From contig CAKRNO010000012.1 in assembly GCA_934371135.1 (NCBI GenBank), positions 1-46,316 of the forward strand: 46,316 bases of DNA. The letters are read 5' to 3'. Every line of letters starts with the position of its first letter. Within the stretch, counting starts at the first letter, position 1. Shown one piece after another: positions 33,291 through 41,134 of this stretch. Both the position numbers and the translations under genes were made by a program. The notes under the pieces are model-generated. The model was not told where the DNA came from. It searched no databases and saw only the letters and a list, made by a program, of their open reading frames with translations. The DNA is from an uncultured Eubacteriales bacterium (GTDB lineage: Bacteria > Bacillota > Clostridia > Oscillospirales > CAG-272).

Positions 33291-34307
33291 ATGAAAAACA
33301 TTTTACTGACGGGCGGCATCGGCTTTATCGGCAGTCATACGCTGGTGGAGCTGCTCAACCGCGGCTATCGCGTCGCCGTGGTGGATAATCTCTCGAATGC
33401 GTCGGAGATTACAGCGGACCGCGTGCGGGAAATCACCGGGCGGGACTTTCTCTTTTACCGCGCGGACATCCGTGACCGCGCCGCGATGGAAAAAATCTTC
33501 AGCGAGAACGACTTTGACGCCGTGATTCATTTCGCGGGGCTGAAGGCGGTCGGCGAGAGCTGCGCGAAGCCGCTGGAGTACTACGACAACAACATCTACG
33601 GCACGCTGGTGCTGCTCGAGACAATGCGTGCGCACGGCGTCCGGCAGATGATTTTCTCCTCCTCCGCCACGGTGTACGGTACGCCCGAGGTGCTGCCGCT
33701 CACCGAGACCTGCAAAACGGGCGGTACGACCAACCCGTACGGTACGACCAAGTACCAGATCGAGACCATCCTGACCGACCTCTGGCGCGCCGATCCGACG
33801 TGGAACATCGCGCTCCTGCGGTACTTCAACCCGGTCGGGGCACATGAGAGCGGGCGCATCGGCGAGGACCCGAAGGGGATCCCGAACAACCTCATGCCCT
33901 ATGTGGCGCAGGTCGCGAGCGGGAAGCTGCAGAAGATCCGCGTGTTCGGTAACGACTATCCGACGCCGGACGGCACGGGTGTGCGCGACTATATCCATGT
34001 GGTGGACCTCGCACGCGGTCATATCGCCGCCATCGAGCGCCTGACCGAGCCCGGCGTGCACATCTACAACCTCGGTACCGGCATCGGGTACAGCGTTCTG
34101 GATATGATCCACGCGTTTGAAAAGGCGTGCGGAAAAGAGCTGCCCTATGAGATCTGCGCCCGTCGCCCCGGCGACATCGCCGCATGCTATGCGAGCCCGG
34201 AGAAGGCGGCGCGCGACCTCGGCTGGCGCGCGGAATACGGCATTGCGGAGATGTGCCGCGATCAGTGGAACTGGCAGTCGCATAATCCGAACGGCTACGA
34301 GGCGTAA
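33291..34307 (+). CDS. galE: UDP-glucose 4-epimerase
   Basis: This enzyme interconverts UDP-galactose and UDP-glucose with bound NAD. It has the N-terminal GGIGFIGSH (usual GGAGFIGS), FAGLKAVGES, the catalytic Ser in SSSATVYG, the Tyr and Lys in YGTTK, LRYFNPVGAH, and the C-terminal GDIAACYASPEKA. It has 338 residues, a normal length. The ribosome binding site AAGGGGGA overlaps the end of galT. It is the last gene of the nag-gal operon; a strong hairpin follows. Whether it also acts on UDP-GlcNAc would depend on pocket residues not judged here. Confidence 0.96.
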   Translation: MKNILLTGGIGFIGSHTLVELLNRGYRVAVVDNLSNASEITADRVREITGRDFLFYRADIRDRAAMEKIFSENDFDAVIHFAGLKAVGESCAKPLEYYDNNIYGTLVLLETMRAHGVRQMIFSSSATVYGTPEVLPLTETCKTGGTTNPYGTTKYQIETILTDLWRADPTWNIALLRYFNPVGAHESGRIGEDPKGIPNNLMPYVAQVASGKLQKIRVFGNDYPTPDGTGVRDYIHVVDLARGHIAAIERLTEPGVHIYNLGTGIGYSVLDMIHAFEKACGKELPYEICARRPGDIAACYASPEKAARDLGWRAEYGIAEMCRDQWNWQSHNPNGYEA

Positions 34308-34385
34308 CCGCCCCGTCGGTCACGCCCGCAGGCACAGCCGCGCCCGGCGCACCGGACCGTCAGGGAAGCATATTACATCACCCGG

Positions 34386-34420
34386 GGGGGCCGACGGAGA
34401 CCGTCGGCTCCCTTTTCGTT
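34386..34420 (+). terminator. Terminator after galE
   Basis: A 12-bp stem with a 3-nt loop (about 34386-34397 with 34401-34412) is followed by TTTTCGTTTT. Confidence 0.8.
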
Positions 34421-34484
34421 TTGCTCCGGCGTATATACTCCGCGTCGCCGGATTGCGTGACCCCTGCCTGCGAAAGCCGAACGG

Positions 34485-34510
34485 AAAATCCCCCGGCGCT
34501 ATGCCGGGGG
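34485..34510 (-). terminator. Terminator after the spore protein gene
   Basis: CCCCCGGC (34490-34497) pairs with GCCGGGGG (34503-34510); on the minus strand it is followed by ATTTT. A second short hairpin (34514-34529) lies between it and the gene. Confidence 0.7.
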
Positions 34511-34552
34511 ACCTCCGCCTAGCGGCGGATCGGATGCCGAGAGATTTCGGAA

Positions 34553-34738
34553 TTAGCCGCGGTTCTGCGCCTCGTTCTCGTACTTCTCGATCATCTTCTT
34601 GACCATCTGACCGCCGATGGAGCCGGCCTGCTTGGAGGTCAGGTCGCCGTTGTAGCCCTGCTTGAGGTTGACGCCGACTTCGCTCGCGGCTTCCATCTTG
34701 AACTGGTTGAGGGCTGCCTTTGCTGCATTGTTCTTCAT
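34553..34738 (-). CDS. Alpha/beta-type small acid-soluble spore protein
   Basis: This is a 61-residue DNA-binding protein that coats and protects DNA in the spore. The family signatures are both present: NQFKMEAASEVGVNL (with the GPR protease-site-like E-(I/V/A)-A-x-E segment near MEAASEVGV) and GDLTSKQAGSIGGQMVKKMI. The start is the ATG at 34738 behind AGGAGA; a longer open frame to 34861 has no support. An 8-bp inverted repeat (34771-34778 with 34795-34802) lies in the leader. Expression in the forespore under sigma-G is expected for the family. Confidence 0.93.
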   Translation of the reverse strand: MKNNAAKAALNQFKMEAASEVGVNLKQGYNGDLTSKQAGSIGGQMVKKMIEKYENEAQNRG

Positions 34739-34840
34739 CTTTGCATCTCCTGTTTGGCTTGCGCCATTTATATCCTCGAGAGCTCCGTCGGTCCCGAGGA
34801 TACTGTTGTATCTTCTGCGCCCGCCGTTACTCTCTGTGTC

Positions 34841-34869
34841 TATTGTGCATCCGGACGCCACGCGTTACA
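34841..34869 (-). promoter_or_regulatory. Possible sigma-G promoter of the spore protein gene
   Basis: On the minus strand TGTAA and CACAATA lie 17 bp apart, loosely like the sigma-G -35 and -10 elements. No sigma-A promoter is seen. The rest of 34739-35025 holds no gene. Confidence 0.3.
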
Positions 34870-35025
34870 CATGGAAGTTTTTATTTGCGCAAGCGGCGTC
34901 TGACAGTCCGTCCGCTTTTTTCCAAGTGACCGGGCGCCGCGCCTTTTTCTGCGTGGCGCCCGATTTTACGGCTCCGCCCGGCGACGCGCTTTTTGCTTTG
35001 CCACAGGTTTATCTTTTGAAAGAGA

Positions 35026-35070
35026 ATAAAAAATATGTGCGGCACCGGGAGATACCCGATGCCGCACATA
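35026..35070 (-). terminator. Terminator after the acyl-CoA synthetase gene
   Basis: A long stem (35034-35049 with 35055-35070, one mismatch) is followed on the minus strand by TTTTTTATT. Confidence 0.85.
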
Positions 35071-35111
35071 AGAGATAGGTGCCGCTGTCGGCGGCAGGCT
35101 TTGTCCTACTG

Positions 35112-36839
35112 TCAGGCTTCCGTTTCGGTTTTCACCGGTGCGAAAGCATAGAGCGAACTTGAGCGCTTAATCTTGTTGGTAGTCGTCTTTTCAAAGGGGA
35201 TGTCGCGGATGAAGATTTTTGAAATACGTTTATAGGAGGGGAGATTCCGGCAGGCTTTGGCGACATCCTTTTTGAGGGATGCCTCCGGCTCGGTCACCTT
35301 GAGCTCCTTGACCTTTTCCTCGGAGAGGAAGATTTCGGCGCCGAGGGCGACCTCCTCGCCCTCCGTATTTTTAATGCCGAATACGAGCACTTCCTGCACA
35401 TAGGGGATCCCGGACAGGTAGTTTTCGATTTCCTCGGGGAAGATGTTCTTGCCGTTGTCGAGGACGATCAGGTTCTTTTTGCGCCCGGTAATGACGAGCT
35501 GTCCCTTTTCGTTGACGTGACCGAAGTCTCCGGTGTGGAAGGTGCCGTCCGGCATGAGGACCTCTGCCGTGAGATCGGGGCGTTTATAGTAGCCGAGCAT
35601 GACGGTGTCGCCCTTGACACAGATCTCGCCGTTCCCGTCTTCATCGGGGTTTTCGATTGTGACGTCGACACACCGGAGCGGAATGCCGACGGTAGCGCAA
35701 TCATTGCTTTCCGCCTGGTTGACGCTCACGAGCGGGGAGCACTCTGTGATGCCGTAGCCATTGAAGATCGGGATGCCGATCGCGTCGAAGAACGCGCCCA
35801 GCTCGGGGCGGAGCGGCGCACCGCCGCAGACAAGCATTTTGAGATTGCCCCCGAACGCCTCATGGATGCTTTTGAACAGCGATGCACGCTTATCGACGCC
35901 GATTTTGCGCAGACCGTTGGAGGAGGCTATTGCCGCCTTCAGGAAAAATTCCTTGCCGGAGGCTTTGGCGTTGCTCCAGACCTTTTTGTAGAACATTTCC
36001 GCAAATGCGGGTACGACGTAGATATAATCCGGCTTAAAGAGCTGCAGGTTGCGCAGGACGTGCCGCAGATTATCGTTGATGCACAGCGTGCTGTGGTACA
36101 GGATGGCGACGAGAATCCCCGTGACGGCTTCATAGGTGTGGTGGTAGGGCAGGACGGAGAGCCCCGTGTCATAGATGGTGGAAATCTCCAGTCCGTAGCA
36201 GGCACAGGAGAGCAGGTTCTTCTCCGAGAGCATGACGCCCTTGGCAAGCCCGGTGGTGCCGGAGGTGTAAACGAGGAGGGCGAGCTCCTCGGGGTTGCGC
36301 ACATGAGAGAGCAGGACGCCGGGGTTCTGCTTTTCCAGCTCATAACCGCGGACCAGCAGCTTTGCGAACGAAAGATATTTGCCGTCATCCTCCGTGCGGG
36401 ACAGGTTGACGATGTGCGTCACCTTCGGAATTTTGTCTTCGTTCTCGCGGAATGTTTCCTCGTACTTGTCATCGCAGAAAATGATGGTTGCGTCCGAATC
36501 ATCGATGACATGGAGATAGTCCTCGGGGGGCAGCTCTTTGTCCACCGGGACAAACACGCCGTCGCCGGCGAGTGCGGTGAGATACAGGGTAATATAATCG
36601 TAGCTGTTGGCACCGATCATGACGATGTGGGAGGAAATCTGCCCGAGCTCGTCGAGGGCGGCGCCGAGTGCCATCACGCGGGCGTAAAACTCCGCATAGG
36701 TTGCGCTTTCAATCTCTGTCCCCGCAAAATAACGGTAGGCGACCTTATCGCCGACCTCCTCCTTAGCGCGGGCGAGCATCTCTTTGGTGCTGCTCACATG
36801 ATCGACTTTGCGATAGGTGATTTTTGGATTGTTTGCCAT
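35112..36839 (-). CDS. AMP-dependent acyl-CoA synthetase/ligase
   Basis: This adenylating enzyme activates a carboxylate, probably a fatty acid, to its acyl-CoA through an acyl-AMP. The AMP loop is VYTSGTTGLAKGVMLSEKN, then NGYGITECSPLV, the TGDFGHVNEKGQLVITGRKK hinge with DNGKNIFPEEIENYL, and a C-terminal Lys region (KTTTNKIKR). At 575 residues it fits the long-chain group. The start at 36839 follows AGAGGAA; the frame extends to 36932 with no ribosome binding site and overlaps the promoter. No transmembrane segment is seen. It is monocistronic; a role in exogenous lipid use or membrane lipid recycling is inferred. Confidence 0.9.
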   Translation of the reverse strand: MANNPKITYRKVDHVSSTKEMLARAKEEVGDKVAYRYFAGTEIESATYAEFYARVMALGAALDELGQISSHIVMIGANSYDYITLYLTALAGDGVFVPVDKELPPEDYLHVIDDSDATIIFCDDKYEETFRENEDKIPKVTHIVNLSRTEDDGKYLSFAKLLVRGYELEKQNPGVLLSHVRNPEELALLVYTSGTTGLAKGVMLSEKNLLSCACYGLEISTIYDTGLSVLPYHHTYEAVTGILVAILYHSTLCINDNLRHVLRNLQLFKPDYIYVVPAFAEMFYKKVWSNAKASGKEFFLKAAIASSNGLRKIGVDKRASLFKSIHEAFGGNLKMLVCGGAPLRPELGAFFDAIGIPIFNGYGITECSPLVSVNQAESNDCATVGIPLRCVDVTIENPDEDGNGEICVKGDTVMLGYYKRPDLTAEVLMPDGTFHTGDFGHVNEKGQLVITGRKKNLIVLDNGKNIFPEEIENYLSGIPYVQEVLVFGIKNTEGEEVALGAEIFLSEEKVKELKVTEPEASLKKDVAKACRNLPSYKRISKIFIRDIPFEKTTTNKIKRSSSLYAFAPVKTETEA

Positions 36840-36932
36840 CTTGATTCCTCTTTCGGTTTGGGTCTTGCGCAGGGGCAGTACGGGGGAGTCACTTTTCCTG
36901 ACATTTTTGCCCCGGTGACTCGCAGATAACAC

Positions 36933-36962
36933 ATTGTATCACGCATAGCCGAAAACGGTCAA
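36933..36962 (-). promoter_or_regulatory. Promoter for the acyl-CoA synthetase gene
   Basis: On the minus strand TTGACC and TACAAT are separated by 18 bp. Confidence 0.65.
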
Positions 36963-37256
36963 TGAAGCGGGCGCGACATTAGAGCCTCTCTCCCACGTTT
37001 CGAAAACTCTCCGCAGAGGAGAGTCTCATGTTTTTCGGGCTCATCCTTGCCTTATTTACAGTTCCGACACAATTCGCGCCCCGCTGCGCGGGCCCCTGAC
37101 TTCGGGCGCTTTTTCATGGCGGCGCGCGCCCGGCGGCAGTCTGTGCAGCGTGCGGTTGCATCTGTCGGTCACGTCCCGGCGCGCCGCCCGGCGTGCCTGC
37201 GACTTTTGCGGTCGGTCTCACCCGGGGGCGCACACACGCCCGCCTCTTATGTGTGA
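36963..37256. other. Divergent intergenic region, no gene seen
   Basis: The stretch holds a small hairpin (ACTCTCC at 37006-37012 with GGAGAGT at 37018-37024) and GC-rich sequence. The short open frames have Arg/Ala-rich products and no ribosome binding site, so they are not called. Confidence 0.5.
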
Positions 37257-37285
37257 TTGACACGGGCGCGCGTATGTGGTACAAT
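37257..37285 (+). promoter_or_regulatory. Promoter for the rRNA methyltransferase gene
   Basis: A perfect TTGACA (37257-37262) and TACAAT (37280-37285) are 17 bp apart. Confidence 0.8.
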
Positions 37286-37319
37286 ACCGCGTGGAAATGA
37301 AAAGAAGGGGGAGCGACCG

Positions 37320-38699
37320 ATGCAGAAGAACCAGGTGCTGACGCTGACCGTCACGGATCTCAATAATCTCGGCTTCGGCGTTGCCCACCATGAGGGGATG
37401 GCGGTGTTCGTCGGCGGAGCGGTCGACGGAGAGACCGTCCGTGCCCGCGTGATTCTCGTCAAGCGCACCTACGCCGTTGCCAGGCAGGAGGAGATCCTCA
37501 CGGCGGCGCCGTGGCGCGTGCCGGATGACTGCCCCGCGTCGGGGTGCGGCGGATGCGCGTACCGCCGGGTCACCTATGCCCATGAGCGCGAAATCAAGCG
37601 CCGGACGGTGCTCTCCGCGTTCCGCAAGGCGGGATTGCCGGATACCGTCGTCGGCGAGGTCGTCACACCGACGGCCGCGGACGGCACACCGCTCACCTCC
37701 GGCTATCGCAACAAAGCGCAATATCCGATTGCCCGCGCGGCGGACGGAACCTACCTCCTCGGGTTTTACGGCGCCAGGACCCACCGCGTCGTGGAGGCGG
37801 CGGGCTGTCCCCTCCAGGACCCGGCTTTTTTGCCGATCCTTGAGGATCTGCGTGTTTACTTCGCCGATAAACAGCTCCCGGTCTGGGACGAGGAGCGGGG
37901 GCAGGGGCTCCTGCGCCATGTCTATCTGCGCCGCGGGAGTGAGAGCGGCGAGGTGCTCCTGACGCTGGTGATCGGGGAGGACAAATTCCCCGATGCGGCA
38001 GGCTTCGCTGCCTATATTATGGGGCGCCACCCCGCCATCGTCGGGGTCGTGCTGAACATCCATCCGGAGGTGACGAACGTCGTCTGCGGGGATACCTACC
38101 GCACGATCGGGGGGCGCGGGTACCTTGTCGATACCCTCGCGGGTGTGCGTCTCCGTATCCACCCCGCGGCGTTCTACCAGGTCAACCACGCGGCGGCGAC
38201 GCTGCTGTACCGTAAGGCGGCGGAGCTCGCAGGGCTTACCGGGCGGGAACAGCTGCTGGACCTTTACTGCGGGACGGGCTCCATCGGACTCTCCATGGCG
38301 CACCTCGCCCGGGAGGTCATCGGGGTGGAGCTGACGCCTGAGGCGGTCGAATGTGCGACCCTGAATGCCCGCGAGAGCGGGATTGCAAACGCCCGCTTTT
38401 ATCAGGGCGATGCCGGGGACGCACGGCGCCTCCTTGACGGTGTTGAGGGGGAAGTGCACCCGGATGTCGTGGTGCTCGACCCGCCGCGCAAGGGGAGCAC
38501 CCCGGAGCTGCTCGCTTACCTCGGCGAGCTCTCCGTCCCCCGTATCGTGTATGTCTCCTGCAACCCCGACACCCTCGCGCGTGACGCAAGAACGCTCCTC
38601 GGGCTCGGCTACCGCATGGGGGAGGTCACGCCCTTTGACCTGTTCCCGCGCACGGGTCACGTCGAGTGCATCACGGCTTTCTGCCGGGAGGAGAGCTGA
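37320..38699 (+). CDS. 23S rRNA (uracil-5-)-methyltransferase RlmD/RlmCD-type
   Basis: This is a SAM-dependent RNA m5U methyltransferase of 459 residues. The N-terminal TRAM-like beta domain is followed by the Fe-S cluster cysteines in CPASGCGGC and a later AGC, then the SAM motif LLDLYCGTGSIGLSMA, the DPPRKG motif and the catalytic Cys in VSCNPDTLARD. Firmicutes relatives (RlmCD, RumA) methylate 23S rRNA uridines 747 and 1939; which site is used here cannot be read. The start at 37320 has AAGGGGGAG; the open frame upstream begins at the promoter. A sugar isomerase gene follows after 94 bp on the same strand. Confidence 0.92.
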   Translation: MQKNQVLTLTVTDLNNLGFGVAHHEGMAVFVGGAVDGETVRARVILVKRTYAVARQEEILTAAPWRVPDDCPASGCGGCAYRRVTYAHEREIKRRTVLSAFRKAGLPDTVVGEVVTPTAADGTPLTSGYRNKAQYPIARAADGTYLLGFYGARTHRVVEAAGCPLQDPAFLPILEDLRVYFADKQLPVWDEERGQGLLRHVYLRRGSESGEVLLTLVIGEDKFPDAAGFAAYIMGRHPAIVGVVLNIHPEVTNVVCGDTYRTIGGRGYLVDTLAGVRLRIHPAAFYQVNHAAATLLYRKAAELAGLTGREQLLDLYCGTGSIGLSMAHLAREVIGVELTPEAVECATLNARESGIANARFYQGDAGDARRLLDGVEGEVHPDVVVLDPPRKGSTPELLAYLGELSVPRIVYVSCNPDTLARDARTLLGLGYRMGEVTPFDLFPRTGHVECITAFCREES

Positions 38700-38793
38700 C
38701 CGGCGGGAGTCGCCCATGCCCCGGCGCGGGGAGCACAATCAAGGCGAAAAACCGGCGCTGTGCGCCTTATCTTTTCGAAAAGTGAGGACCATT

Positions 38794-39669
38794 ATGCGTA
38801 TTTCCAGTGAGATTGCCTCCATCGCGCCCTATGTCGGCGGGGAGGCAAACGCCGTCCGGATGCTCGCCGCGGCGGGCTTTGACTGCTATGACCTGTCGCT
38901 CTTTTCCATGGGGCGCATGGACTATGCCACGGGCAAGGTGCGCCATGTCGGGCACCCGCTCGAGGGGCAGGAGGGGCTCGCCTTCGTGCGGGAGCTCCGC
39001 CGCGTCGCCGACGAGGCGGGGATCGTGTGCAACCAGTCGCACGCGCCCTATCCCGTCGATTGCCGCGAGATCCGCGGGATGCTGCCCCGCGCGATCGAAT
39101 ACACTGCCGAGGCGGGCGGTAAGATCTGCATCATCCACCCGAATAACTACGCGAGCGCGGAGGCGAACGTCGCCATGTATCGCGAGCTTTTGCCGATCGC
39201 CAGGTCTTACGGCGTGAAGATCGCCGCCGAGAATATGTGGCTGTGGGATAAGAAGCTCGACCACGCCATCTTTGCCGCGTGCTCGAACCATGCGGATTTC
39301 GTCACGCACATCAACGCCGTGAACAGCCCCGACCTCGTCGCCTGTCTGGACATCGGTCACGCGGAAATGCGCGGGCTCGGTACCTCTGCCCCGGACATGA
39401 TCCGCGCGCTCGGCTCGCGCCTGCAAGCCATCCACCTCCATGATAACGACCGCTGGCACGACAGCCATGAGCTGCCGTTCACCATGCAGATCGACTTCGG
39501 CGAGGTTGCCGCCGCTCTCCGTACCGCTGGGTATGCCGGCGAGATCACGCTGGAGGCGGATGCGTATTTCCGTAACCACCGCGACCTCCCCGGGGAGACC
39601 CTCATCGCCAATATGGCGGCGGCGGCGCGCCGCTTCGCCGCCATGGTGGAAGCCCCCGGGAAAGCATAA
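38794..39669 (+). CDS. Sugar phosphate isomerase/epimerase (TIM barrel, AP endonuclease 2 family)
   Basis: This 291-residue protein has the xylose-isomerase-like TIM barrel. The metal-site pattern is visible: the His in QSHAPYP, IIHPNNY, the Glu in AAENMW, the Asp/His in CLDIGHAEM, AIHLHDND with His and Asp, and the final Glu in ITLEADAYF. This is typical of sugar or inositol-type isomerases and epimerases of COG1082. The substrate is unknown. GTGAGGA precedes the ATG. The next gene starts 9 bp after its stop, so they share a transcript. Confidence 0.88.
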   Translation: MRISSEIASIAPYVGGEANAVRMLAAAGFDCYDLSLFSMGRMDYATGKVRHVGHPLEGQEGLAFVRELRRVADEAGIVCNQSHAPYPVDCREIRGMLPRAIEYTAEAGGKICIIHPNNYASAEANVAMYRELLPIARSYGVKIAAENMWLWDKKLDHAIFAACSNHADFVTHINAVNSPDLVACLDIGHAEMRGLGTSAPDMIRALGSRLQAIHLHDNDRWHDSHELPFTMQIDFGEVAAALRTAGYAGEITLEADAYFRNHRDLPGETLIANMAAAARRFAAMVEAPGKA

Positions 39670-39678
39670 GGAGCCGCT

Positions 39679-40326
39679 ATGATCAAGAAGATACTCTATG
39701 TGTTCCTCATCGCCATGGTGCCTGTGGTGGAGCTGCGCGGGGCGATCCCCGTCGGCGCCGTCGGAGACCTGCCGTTCTACTGGAACTATCTTGCCGCCGT
39801 GCTCGGTAATATGCTGCCCGTGCCGTTTATTCTCCTGTTCATCCCGGCGATCCTCGACTTCATGAAACGGCATCGCATCTTTCCGCGTCTGGTCGGCTGG
39901 ATCGAGCGGAAAGGACTGCGCGGGGCGGAGAAGCTCCGTGCCAAGAGCGGGGAAGCCGCCGGACAGGACGCCGCGGCAGAGGGGGCTGTCACAGAAGGCG
40001 CCTCGGCAGAAGGGACCGCAAGGGAAACCACTGCACCGTCGGGCACGGTCACCGCTCCTGACGGGGAGGGACAGACCGGGGAGCCCCGCGGGGAAAAGAA
40101 AAAGATCCGCGTCACCTTCGGCGTCTGCCTCGGGCTCTTTGCGTTCGTTGCCGTGCCGCTCCCCGGTACGGGAGCGTGGACGGGTGCGCTCGTCGCGTCC
40201 CTTTGCGGGCTGCCGAAGCGGTATGCCATCCCGACCATCCTCCTCGGCGTGATGACCGCCGGTGTCATCATGACGCTTGCTTCCTACGGGGTGGTCTCGG
40301 CGTTCTCGATCTTCCTCAAAAAGTAA
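39679..40326 (+). CDS. Small multidrug export family membrane protein
   Basis: This is a 215-residue membrane protein of the Sm_multidrug_ex (COG2426) type. The N-terminal half has MVPVVELRGAIPVG, the family mark, and two hydrophobic segments; the C-terminal half has FVAVPLPGTGAWTGAL, the matching second re-entrant motif, and a final hydrophobic segment. Between them (about residues 88-152) is a Gly/Ala/Glu/Thr-rich hydrophilic stretch that ordinary members lack. The function of the family is uncertain; transport is presumed. AAGGAG precedes the ATG. It is translated right after the isomerase gene. Confidence 0.82.
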   Translation: MIKKILYVFLIAMVPVVELRGAIPVGAVGDLPFYWNYLAAVLGNMLPVPFILLFIPAILDFMKRHRIFPRLVGWIERKGLRGAEKLRAKSGEAAGQDAAAEGAVTEGASAEGTARETTAPSGTVTAPDGEGQTGEPRGEKKKIRVTFGVCLGLFAFVAVPLPGTGAWTGALVASLCGLPKRYAIPTILLGVMTAGVIMTLASYGVVSAFSIFLKK

Positions 40327-40342
40327 CGCTTTTGTCGTTTGC

Positions 40343-40400
40343 GCCGAAAAAAAGCAATACCCCGTGTGAAATTTCTCCGGGATTTGCCTTGCTTTTTGGC
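40343..40400 (+). terminator. Terminator-like structure overlapping the upp promoter
   Basis: Outer arms GCC-A-run-GCAA and TTGC-TTTTT-GGC enclose an inner CCCG/CGGG pair. The right arm contains the -35 box of upp, so the end of one unit and the start of the next share DNA. Confidence 0.55.
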
Positions 40401-40417
40401 TTTCGGGAATGTATAAT
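40389..40417 (+). promoter_or_regulatory. Promoter for upp
   Basis: TTGCTT (40389-40394) and a perfect TATAAT (40412-40417) are separated by 17 bp, 87 bp before the ATG. Confidence 0.75.
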
Positions 40418-40434
40418 AGATGAGAATATCGGAG

Positions 40435-40469
40435 AACGCGGAGAAAGACTAACTTCCTTTCGCGTTTTT
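40435..40469 (+). promoter_or_regulatory. Possible attenuator hairpin in the upp leader
   Basis: AACGCG and AAAG (with a 3-nt bulge between) pair with CTTT-CGCGTT, and the right arm ends in a T-run. It could be a terminator before the upp start. No PyrR-box match was recognised. Confidence 0.35.
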
Positions 40470-40504
40470 CCATGTCAAAATAAAGAAGTGAAAGGATACA
40501 AGAA

Positions 40505-41134
40505 ATGAGTACATTCCATTTGGTTGACCATCCGCTGATCCAACACAAACTGACGCTGATGCGTGACAAGAACACTTCCTCGAAAGACTTCCGTGAGCTC
40601 CTCGACGAGATCGCGATGCTGATGGGCTATGAAATCACCCGTGACCTCCCGCTGGAAGACGTGGAGGTCGAGACCCCGATCTGCCGCGCGACCCTGAAGC
40701 GCATCGCCGGTAAGAAGCTGGCGATCGTCCCGATCCTGCGTGCCGGTCTCGGCATGGTGGACGGTCTTATGCGTCTCGTCCCGGTTGCCCGTATCGGTCA
40801 CATCGGTATGTACCGTGACCCCGACACGCATGAACCCCATGACTACTACTTCAAGATGCCTCCGGATATCAAGAACCGGCAGGTCATCCTCGTGGACCCC
40901 ATGCTCGCGACGGGCGGCTCTGCCTGCGATGCGATCTCGCGCATCAAGCAGACCGGCTGCACGCACATCACCATGATGTGCCTGGTAGCGGCGCCCGAGG
41001 GCGTCAAGAAGCTCGCCGAGGAGCATCCGGACGTGGATGTGTATTCCGCGGCGCTGGATGAGAAGCTCAACGAGCACGCCTACATTGTCCCGGGTCTCGG
41101 TGACGCGGGCGACCGTATCTTCGGCACGAAGTAA
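40505..41134 (+). CDS. upp: Uracil phosphoribosyltransferase
   Basis: This enzyme makes UMP from uracil and PRPP (pyrimidine salvage). It has 209 residues, the usual length. The PRPP loop VDPMLATGGSACDAI is clear, with the earlier VPILRAGLGMVDG and the C-terminal uracil-binding segment YIVPGLGDAGDRIFGT. AAAGGA precedes the ATG. Its TAA shares one base with the ATG of the pseudouridine synthase gene (TAATG), so translation is coupled. Confidence 0.97.
   Translation: MSTFHLVDHPLIQHKLTLMRDKNTSSKDFRELLDEIAMLMGYEITRDLPLEDVEVETPICRATLKRIAGKKLAIVPILRAGLGMVDGLMRLVPVARIGHIGMYRDPDTHEPHDYYFKMPPDIKNRQVILVDPMLATGGSACDAISRIKQTGCTHITMMCLVAAPEGVKKLAEEHPDVDVYSAALDEKLNEHAYIVPGLGDAGDRIFGTK

Noticed and set aside
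37047..37256. 69-codon open frame before the rRNA methyltransferase
   Set aside because: It has an Arg/Ala-rich product, no ribosome binding site and no recognisable domain.
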